A DNA stretch of 64,000 nt from Microscilla marina ATCC 23134 (lineage in GTDB: Bacteria > Bacteroidota > Bacteroidia > Cytophagales > Microscillaceae), in contig NZ_AAWS01000026.1 of NCBI RefSeq assembly GCF_000169175.1, positions 60,467 to 124,466 of the forward strand, in the 5' to 3' direction. The number at the start of each line of letters is the position of its first letter. Position 1 is the stretch's first letter. The notes under the pieces are model-generated. The model was not told where the DNA came from. It made no database searches and saw nothing but the letters and a program-made list of their open reading frames with translations. Positions 1 to 9,900 of this stretch are shown piece by piece. Made by a program: the position numbers and the translations under genes.

Positions 1-1
1 A

Positions 2-541
2 GAGGTAGCCACCAATAAGCCGTTAGATTTTTTGAAGTATACCAATTGGGATAAGATTGATATTCATGATACCAAATATTTAGAAGAGCAAGCGCAAGAC
101 TCAACAATAAAAAAAGACGGGGTAAATTATGTAGTAAAGACCAACTATTATGATTTTCTTGAGATTCAGTATCCACGACGCAAACGGGTGTTTAAGGGCA
201 ATGTGTATGTATTGATGAACCGCAAAAGTTATTCGGCTACTTGTTTGTTTGCGTCACTGTTGTACTCTACCGAAAGGGCTACCTTTATTGGGGAAGAAGC
301 AGGAGGGGGTGCACAAGGGTTGAACGGGGGGACATTCTTGGATGTAACCCTGCCTCATACTTACCTCAACCTGGTGGTACCTCTGGAAAAATGGGTAAAG
401 ATTCCCCAAAACTATCCTCACCTAAACCGGGGAATTATTCCGCATTATGTGGTGCAGCCTTCTATTATGGAGAGAGTAAACAAAGAAGACAAGGTGATGG
501 AGTTTACCTTGCAAAAAATAGCCAAAAGCCCCAAAAAATAA
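2..541 (+). CDS. S41 family (C-terminal processing) peptidase, 3' part only
   Basis: The reading frame is open from the left edge, so the gene starts outside the window and only about 179 C-terminal residues are present. The segment GNVYVLMNRKSYSATCLFAS followed by a GEEAGGG loop matches the core of S41 (Ctp/tail-specific) serine peptidases, where the Ser of the SA(A/T) helix start is the nucleophile; here that is the Ser in YSAT. The second half (LPHTYLNLVVPLEKW, then NRGIIPHYVVQPS) matches the family's usual C-terminal pattern. Bacteroidota often secrete such enzymes as lipoproteins or T9SS cargo, but the N-terminus is not visible. Confidence is good for family, none for substrate. Confidence 0.75.
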   Translation, partial: EVATNKPLDFLKYTNWDKIDIHDTKYLEEQAQDSTIKKDGVNYVVKTNYYDFLEIQYPRRKRVFKGNVYVLMNRKSYSATCLFASLLYSTERATFIGEEAGGGAQGLNGGTFLDVTLPHTYLNLVVPLEKWVKIPQNYPHLNRGIIPHYVVQPSIMERVNKEDKVMEFTLQKIAKSPKK

Positions 542-965
542 GAGGAGTAGATTTACACGGTTGGTTTTTAGCAAAAAAAAGAAGCCTTAAGACAACTTTT
601 TTACTCCCAAACCTGTCAGGACATAGTATAAAGGTGCATTTTATACCTTATTATATATTAAGTTTTCAAGCCCGTCATCAACACTTACCTTTTACACACA
701 AAGCAAATAAACACCTGTAATTTTTATAAAAACATCACTGGAAAAAGACTGCCTATAAGTGAACGAGTTTTTTAGCTAAAAACTACAATTGCAAATCGCT
801 ACAGAAAAGTACATATATAAAGAGTACAAAGTGGCAAAAAAAGTCTTTTATAAGCTATAGGGATAGATTATTTCCTTACATACACACAATCTTACATAAA
901 CACACATTGGGCGCATTGGCTCACTTTGATGAGTCATATTTGCAATCTTGGAAAAATCATTACGA
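542..965. other. Intergenic region before the giant adhesin gene
   Basis: No convincing gene. A weak hairpin (GTATAAA/TTTATAC arms, about 626-645) may end the S41 transcript. Near the right end CATATTTG at 935-942 differs by one base from the Bacteroidota -7 box TAnnTTTG and has a TTG 16 bases upstream (916-918). This would place transcription start just before the ATG at 966 and argues against the upstream TTG start at 948. Confidence 0.35.
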
Positions 966-3900
966 ATGAATGCCATGTTTACAACAATACCGAAAATTAA
1001 GCAATCGATGCTACGAACTATACTCTCTCTTGTGCTGATGCTCTCCACGTTGGGAGTTTGGGCACAGCCTACCTTTAATAGCGCCGAAGTACAAGCCAAT
1101 TTCCCCAACTGGGTAGATGTAACTTTTAATACCAGCAATGATATGGTGACAGGCGATGGAGGCACTGGTTTTACCATTAGGGTAAACGGAGCTGCTTCTG
1201 CCATTGCTGAGGTACGTTATACTGCTGCGCAGGGTGTACCTAGCAATCAATTATGGTTTAGGTTGGCAGTTCCTGTAAAAGCTGGACAAACAGTAACCAT
1301 TGAATACAACGATATAGGGGATACTGGAGAAGCAATTGGGGGGCAACTGGCGTCTTTTGGTGCACAGGCAATCACCAATAATGTGACAGCCGTAACGCTT
1401 AGCCCTACTCATAATACTACCAATGTAAACCCCAATGCTAACTTTACGCTTAACTTTAATGGTACCAATGTACAGGCAAATGCCGGAGACATTACAATTC
1501 GTCCGTTGAGCCCGGCAGGTACTGATATAACCATTGCAGTGGGCGATGCCCAAGTAAGTATCGTAAACGATGTGGTGACCATTAACCCTACGGCAGACTT
1601 AAGCCCTGGCACTCAATATGAAATATTCTTTGCTGATGACGTGTTCCGAACTACTTCAAGTGGACAATTGGCAGGCATTGCCTCGGGCACTTGGCAGTTT
1701 ACTACAGGGGGAGCCACAATTACAGGTTTTTCGCCAACCGATGGGGCTACTGGTATTTCGGTTTTTGACAACCTTCAGGTCACCTTTTCGGACAATGTAA
1801 CCGCCAATACCGGGAATATTGTGATTAGAAACACGACCGATGGAGTTGATGAACACACTATTAGCATTACCGATGGTACCCAAATAAGCATTACCAATAA
1901 TGTATTGACGATTGACCCTGCAACTGACTTGAATCCAAGCAAAGTCTATGAAGTGACAATGGCAGCAGGTACATTGCTCAAAACTGCTGACGGTATGAAT
2001 GCCGCAGGAATAGCTACTACTGACTGGAACTTTACCACTGCTGTGTTGCCTGCCTTTGCCACTACTGCATTTAGCCCCGTAGATGGAGCTACTGATGTGG
2101 CAAAAAACACCAACATTACGATTAGCTACAATGCTTCTATAGTGGCCAATACCGGGAATATAGTCATAAGAAATACTACTGACGGGGTAGACGAGCACAC
2201 CATTAGTATATTGGATGGTACTCAGGTAAGCATATCAGGCAATGTGCTGACGATTGACCCTGCTGCTGACCTAAATGCTAACAAAAATTATGAAGTAACG
2301 ATGGTTGCTGATGTGGTGCGCAGGGCATCAGACAATACTGCGGCTCCTGCCTTGGTCAGTGGAGACTTGAATTTTGGTACAGCAATCACCATTGTGAGCA
2401 TCAGTCCAACCAATGGCAGTACTGACATCGCCACCAATGCTTCTTTTGTGATTACCTTTGATGCAGATGTAACCGCAGGTAGTGGCAACATCAGCTTGGC
2501 AGACCTTACCAATGGTGGTACCACCAATATCAACGTAGGTGCATTGGTGTTTGCTGGAAACACGGTAACAATCACGCCTACTTTAAATCCTAACACTCAG
2601 TATGAACTACGCTGGACAGCGGGTAAAATCAATGCCAGTGGAGGGGCAGGAGCTACAGTGCCAGTAGTATCTACGGGTGAATGGGTGTTTACTACAATAT
2701 CGGGCATCGCCCCCAACACCTTGAACCCAACAAATAATGCGGTAAATATAACTCCTGGTGCTACCAACCTGAGCCTTACCTATTCGGGCAATGTACAGGC
2801 GGGTACAGGTAATATGGTATTGACTAATGTGACTGATGGAAGTTCTGAAAACATTGATGTAACAGGAGGTAATGTAAGCATTACTGGAGCTGCTGTTACC
2901 ATTACTCCTCCTAGTGGGCTTACTGCTAATAAACTGTATCAGGTAACAATTCCCGCAGGTGGATTTGCCGCAGCGACTGGTGCCAATGCTCCAGTGCCTG
3001 AGCTTACCGCAGGCAACTGGCGTTTTACTACCAGTTCGGCAGTAAGCGTGAATACCTTGGCTCCCACACATAATGGAAGCAATGTAGCTACTTTAGCCAA
3101 TTTGACCATTAATTTTTCGGGCAATGTACAAGCAGGGACAGGCAACATTGTGGTTACACCAATTACCCCAGCTGGTACTGCACAAAACTTTGACGTGAAC
3201 ACGTTGGTGACCATTGCTGGAGCAACAGTGACTGTGCCCAACGTAAACTTAAATGCCAATACATTATATGAAGTAACTTTTGCGAATGGTGTATTGCAAG
3301 ATGCTATTGCTCCAAACAGTGATGTGACAGGGATTACTACTGGCAATTGGCGTTTTACTACTATGCCAGGCATTACAAATACTCCTACTACGCCTGCCGA
3401 CAATGCCAATAATGTGGCTTTGAACACGAATCCTTTGATTACCTACTCGGCTGACATTCAGAAAAATACTACAGGTAATGTAACCATTACTCCAATTAAC
3501 CCAGCAGCAGCAGCCACTGTTTTGCCTATTACAGACGGAAGTATTACTATACAAAATGGCAATGAATTGTTGATCACTTTGCCTGATTTTAATCCCAACA
3601 CCGAGTATCAAATCACTATTGATGATGGAGCACTCAAAGCTGCCAATCAGGCGCAAGCCGAAATAGCTGGAGTAACCGCTGGCAACTGGACATTTACCAC
3701 TGTGGGTGGGGTAAGTATTACTTCCCCTACAGTAAACGCCTGTGTGGGAGGTGGTTTTGTCGACATTGATCCTATTGTAATCACTGAGGGGTCAGCTTCT
3801 TCGTTTGCCACAGGCACCACCCAAACTTTGGTTTTAACTGTGCCTTCTAACTATACAATGCAAGTAGGGGTAGGTTCGGTGATTGTAACTGGAGCAGAAA

Positions 3901-6900
3901 TAAGTAATGCAAGTGTAAATGTAGCTGCCAACCTGATTACGGTGCAATATGACATAACGGGAGGTGCCAACATCAACTCAATTGTAATCAATGGCTTAAA
4001 AATAAGGGCTGACAATGCAGGTGCAGGCAATATCACCAATAATGGAACGGGCTCAGCAGTGCAACAAGGCAATGCGAGTGGAACCGTTCATGCGGTATTA
4101 AACTCTCCGAATCGCCCTTCAGCACCTACTTTAAGCAATACTGCCTTTACTTTTTGCCAAAATACCAATATCAATGCACAAACGGTTACGGCAAGTGGGG
4201 GAGGCACCTATACCTGGTACGACAATGCGGCTTTGACTAATGTGTTGTATACTGGAGCTACGCCAAATTTGGTTACGAACCTGGGTGCGTCTAGTGCCAC
4301 TGTAGGAACCACTACCTACTATGTTACGCGTAATGATGGTACCTGTGAGAGTACATCTGCTACAGTAACCGTTACTATTGATGCCGAACCTGCAGTATCA
4401 TTGGTAAGTAGTGATGCTGACAATGTAATATGCGAAGGCGAAACAGTGATTTTTACCGCTATATCAACCCCTAGTGCGGGGGCTAATTATCATTTCAAAA
4501 ATGGAACTACTACCTTGCAAAACTCAGGTAGTAATACTTATTCAAGTAATACGCTTACCTCTGGAAATATTACCGTAGAGGTGACAGTCAATGGTTGTAC
4601 CGCGACTTCTTCAGCCATAGCTCTTACTGTCAATGGGTTACCAGATGTGGGGTATATTGAATCTGTTAATAGTAGTTTTCCTAATGACCAGACGGATGCA
4701 GTGCCTTTAAGCGATGGAGATGCTACTACGCCTACGTATGGGGGAACAGTAGGAGGAACCATAGTAGCTACTACAGTAGGCACTTACTCAGGACCTGGCG
4801 TAGTAGGGACTAATTTTTACCCCGATGTAGCAGGTGATGGTGACCACTTGATTACCTATACTTACACTGACCCCGCGACAGGTTGTACCAATAGTACTAC
4901 TTTTAATTACAATGTATTTAACCCAAATGGGGCAATTGTAGGTTTGAACAGCTCTTATTGTGTGGGCGATGCTCAAACTGGCAACCTTACCCCAAGCTCC
5001 AATACAGCTATTTTTCCTAATACTATAGTTAAAAAACTCAAAATATTTGGTAATACTATCAAGTCTACTTATACCAAAACAACTTCTTTTACTATCTCAG
5101 GGACAGGCATTGTAGGTGGACCTCCTTATCAGTTCAACCCGAATACAGATGGTTTTCGTAATGTCACTATAAAGGTGCGTTATGATTATACCTCCGGAGA
5201 TGGTCCTTTGTGGGGACCGTTTATTGAGAAAAAGGTTCCTGTAGGGGTGACCGTTTCGCCCTTACCTACTTTGGTGCTTGGCGGGTTGGAGAGCCAGTAC
5301 TGTACAGATGTAGCGTCGGTAAACCTTGATTTGAGAGCCAACGGTAACAGTGTAACCAATAACTTTATAGTAAAATATAAGAAAAATGGCAGTGGTACGG
5401 TCAATTCCTTTGCCGCCAATGTAAAGATCTTTAACCCAGCCACTTTGGGGGCGGGTAGTTATGAAATGTTTTTTGATTATACCGATCCCTCTACTGGTTG
5501 CTCCAATACTTCGGCATCTTCATTTTTTAATATTTATGATGTGCCTGTTCCTTCTTTTCTTTTTCCCTCAAATGATGCTACTCATTGTGTCGATGTTACC
5601 AGTATTTCATTGACTCCAAGAGATGGAGGGGCAACGATTACAGGAGCCAATTTGGGTGGAGTAGTGTTTGAAGTGCAGAAAAATCAGACGGGAGCGTACA
5701 GCCAATTAGGAGCAGGAGAAACTAATCTGAATCCGGCAACTTATGGGGTGGGAGATCATAACGTAAGAATGAGGTATACCAATGCCAATGGGTGTTCGGT
5801 TACTACAGGTAACCAGGTGCTCACAGTATATGTGTTACCTGTTCCTTCTTTTACTTTTGGGGGAGGGGTGACCAGCTATTGTGTAGATGTAACCACGGTT
5901 ACGCTGGCACCTCGCGATGGAGGGGTGAACATTGCTGGTGCTAACCTAGCTAATGTAATATTTGCTATAGATCAAAACTCTACTGGAGCATTTGTAAATC
6001 AAACCGCTGGCGATGTAACCTTTGATCCCAATGCATTGGGAGTAGGTACTCACCAAATTCGTTTTACTTATACAAACACCAATGGTTGTGTGGCTACCTC
6101 AGCGGTAAGCACTGTTACGGTATTGCCTTTGCCCGATCCTAACTTTGCTGAGTCTAACCTGGTGTATTGTGCCGATGTTACCAGTGCTGTCCTGACTTTA
6201 AGAGATGGTACCAATAACCTGATTACTACACAGCTAAATAATGCGAGTATAGAAATTGATAAAAACTCTTCAGGTACTTTTGCCTCACCACCACCTGGAA
6301 GCATTATCAAAAATATACCTACTTCCAGTATAACGCTCAATCCTAGTGTACTGGGGGCTTCTTTAGTGGGCAACCCACACTTGATTCGTTTTACTTATAC
6401 CGACGGCAACAATTGTCAGAAAACTTCTGCTACACTAAGTGTTACAGTCAATGCTTTGCCTGCCCCTAACTTTACATTGGCAAGCGGATCGGCTCCTTTT
6501 ATTTATTGTATAGATGCTACCCAGCAAGAGCTGGTGATACGCGATGCTACCGCTACACTAAGCGCAACAGAGCTTGCCAATGCAGTGTTTGAAGTAGACA
6601 AGGGCACTGGTTATACAGCCAATAATGGAGAAGTGAATGTTGATTTGACCAATGGGAAAGCTTACATCGTTCCTGGTATATTGGGTGTTTCGACTGGCCC
6701 TCCTCACAAAATACGGTTTACTTATACCAATGCCAATGGATGTAAACTTACCTCTACTCACTTAAATGTTACGGTTAACCCCTTGCCCCAGCCCAACATT
6801 ACTGGAGTAGTGACCACTGGCTATTGTGTAGATTTGACTACTGCTACTATCAACTTACGAGACAATTTAACTGCCTTGACTGCGGCTCAGTTAAGCGGAG

Positions 6901-9900
6901 GCAGGGTCACTTTTGAGATTAAAAAGAACTCGGGTAGTTTTGCTGCACCCACCAACGGCGAAGTAAGCATTGCCGGAGCAGCGGTATCTATTCACCCTGA
7001 TAAAATAGGAGTAGGTAACCATGAGTTACGCTTTACTTATACCGATGATAATACTTGTGTGCAAACGTCGGTTGAAGTGCCCATTGTAGTACACGCCTTG
7101 CCTGACCCTAATTTTACCGGGTTAAGCGCCGAATACTGTATGGACAATGGCTTGGTTACTTTTGTGCCCAGAAATGGTACCACTGTTATCAATGCTTTGG
7201 GTAATGTAACTTACTCTATTAACACCAACAGTGGCGGCTGGGTAAACAACCCTGGTTCTATCAATGTAAATGTGGGAGCCAACACGGTAACTTTTAACCC
7301 TGCCACGGCTGGAGTAGGTATTCACCAAATCCGCTTTACTTATACCGATGGCAATGGTTGTGTGCAAACCTCTACCCCCGAAACCACCGTGGTTCACGCG
7401 TTGCCTCAGCCTAACTTTACCATTGCGGGCAATGTCACTACTTATTGTATAGATGCAGCAAGCCCCTTACTTACCCTCAGAGATAATACTACTACCCTTA
7501 CCTCAGCGCAACTAAACAATGTGACATTTCAGGTTGACAAAGGTCAAACGGGTACTTATGTAGCCAATAGCGGAGAAATAAGTGTAGATGTTGCCAACAA
7601 CCAGGTGTTGCTTAACCTCGCAGCGCTGGGGGTAGGTACTCACAACATTCGATATGTATATACAGATGGCAACACTTGTGTAGAAACATCGGCATTTATG
7701 GCAATTACTATTAACCCCTTGCCTCAACCCAACATTACTGGGGTAGTAACCACTGGCTACTGTGTAGATTTAACTACTGCCACCATTAATCTAAGAGATA
7801 ACCTCACCGCTTTGACTGCGGCTCAGTTGAGCGGAGGCAGAGTTACTTTTGAGGTTAAAAAGAACTCAGGTAGTTTTGCTGCACCCACCAACGGAGAAGT
7901 GAGTATTGCCGGAGCTACGGTATCTATTCACCCTGATAAAATAGGAGTGGGTAACCACGAGTTGCGTTTTACTTATACCGACGATCAAACTTGTGTGCAA
8001 ACCTCGGCTGAGGTGCCCATTGTAGTACACGCCTTGCCTGATCCTAACTTTACCGGGCTAAGCGCCGAATACTGTATGGACAATGGCTTGGTTACTTTTG
8101 TGCCCAGGAATGGTACCACTGTCATCAATGCTTTGGGTAATGTAACTTACTCTATTAACACCAACAGTGGCGGCTGGGTAAACAACCCTGGTTCTATCAA
8201 TGTAAATGTGGGCGCCAACACGGTGACCTTTAACCCGGCAACGGCTGGAGTAGGTACTCACCTCATCCGTTTTACTTATACCGATGGCAATGGTTGTGTG
8301 CAAACCTCTACCCCCGAAACCACCGTGGTTCACGCGTTGCCTCAGCCTAACTTTACCATTGCGGGCAATGTAACGGCATATTGCCGAGATGCGGCAAGCC
8401 CAGCACTTACCTTAACTGATGCTACCACCAGTACAACATTGAACAACAATGCCGGAGGAGAGTTAAGTCGGGTGGTTTTTCAGATTGACAAAGGGCAAAC
8501 GGGCACTTATACCAACAATAATGGAGATGTAAGCATTTTGCCTGCTACTAACCAGGTGTTGCTTAACCCGGCAGTGTTGGGCGTAGGTACCCATAACATT
8601 CGCTATGTATACACCAATGCCAATACTTGCGTGGCTACGTCTAATACCCTGGCGATCACTATTCATGAATTGCCCTCGCCAGTAATTAATGGCATAGATG
8701 CTACTGGGTATTGTGAAAGTGAAACTACCGCTACTATTACCTTAAAAGATGGAAGTACTGACATTAACATAAGTGCTACCAATGTGGTGTTTACGGTAGA
8801 CTTAAACCAGTCAGGAACATTTGCTGCGCCTCCTGCCGGAGGAATTACGCCAAATATTGGGGGCAATACAGTTACTTTGAATCCCAATTTATTTCCGGTA
8901 GGTGTTCATAAAATAAAGTATACTTATACCGATGGCAACAGCTGCGTGACTACCTCAAGCACACTTGTTACTTTTGAGATACTTAAACTTCCTACCCTTA
9001 CTTTTACTGGATTGGATGCCACTTATTGTAATGATATAAACTCAGTACAATTAAGGGCGTTTAACAATGGTTCTGTGTTGGCGCCACCCAGTGGGGCTTT
9101 TAAAATAAGCACTGATGATGTCAACTTTTCGGCCAACTCAGCCATTGACCCTAATACCCATATTTTAGACCCCACCAAACTTACCCCTGGAGTTTACTGG
9201 ATTCGCTATGACTATACCGATGGTTTGGCTTGTGCCAACATTTCTGGATCACAAAGGTTTGAAGTCTTTTTCTCTCCCAGTGACCTGGATTTTACCTTCA
9301 ATAACACCTGTTTTGGTGATGATGTAACGTTCAGTGCCACTGCTACCGGGATTACTACGGGTTGGAAGTGGGCATGGACATTTGGTGATGGGGGGATTGC
9401 TAACATTCAAAACCCTAGCCATAAATATCCTACTTTTGCTGGTTTTCAGGTAACCCTGACTGCCACCAACCAACATGGCTGTCAGTTTACTGTGACCAAA
9501 ACGGTGACAGTGACACCAGTACCTACGGCAGATTTTGGTTCGGCTGGTTTTTGTTTGGGAGGCATTACTCAATTTACCGATCAGTCTACGGTGTCGCAAC
9601 CGGGCAACATTGTAAAATGGAATTGGGACTTTGGCGATGGTACCACCTCTACTTTACAAAACCCTACCCACATGTATGCTGCAGCAGGTACTTATGTGGT
9701 TACTTTAAGAGTGGAAACTCAGGGGAGTGTAAGTAGTTGTGTTGATCAGATCACCAAAACAGTGTATATTTTCCCTTATGTAAACGTGTCTAACACCCAA
9801 AACTATTTTGAAACTTTTGACACAGGCAACGGGGGCTGGATTCCTGCCGGAACTAACTCAAGTTGGCAACATGGTACACCTTCAGGTAGTACCTTTGACG

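Noticed and set aside
241..720. Open frame overlapping the end of the S41 gene
   Set aside because: It overlaps a recognisable peptidase in another frame and has no domain or signal of its own.
948..965. TTG start six codons upstream of the adhesin ATG
   Set aside because: A promoter-like box ends at 942, leaving no room for a leader, and the signal peptide is complete from 966 or 975.
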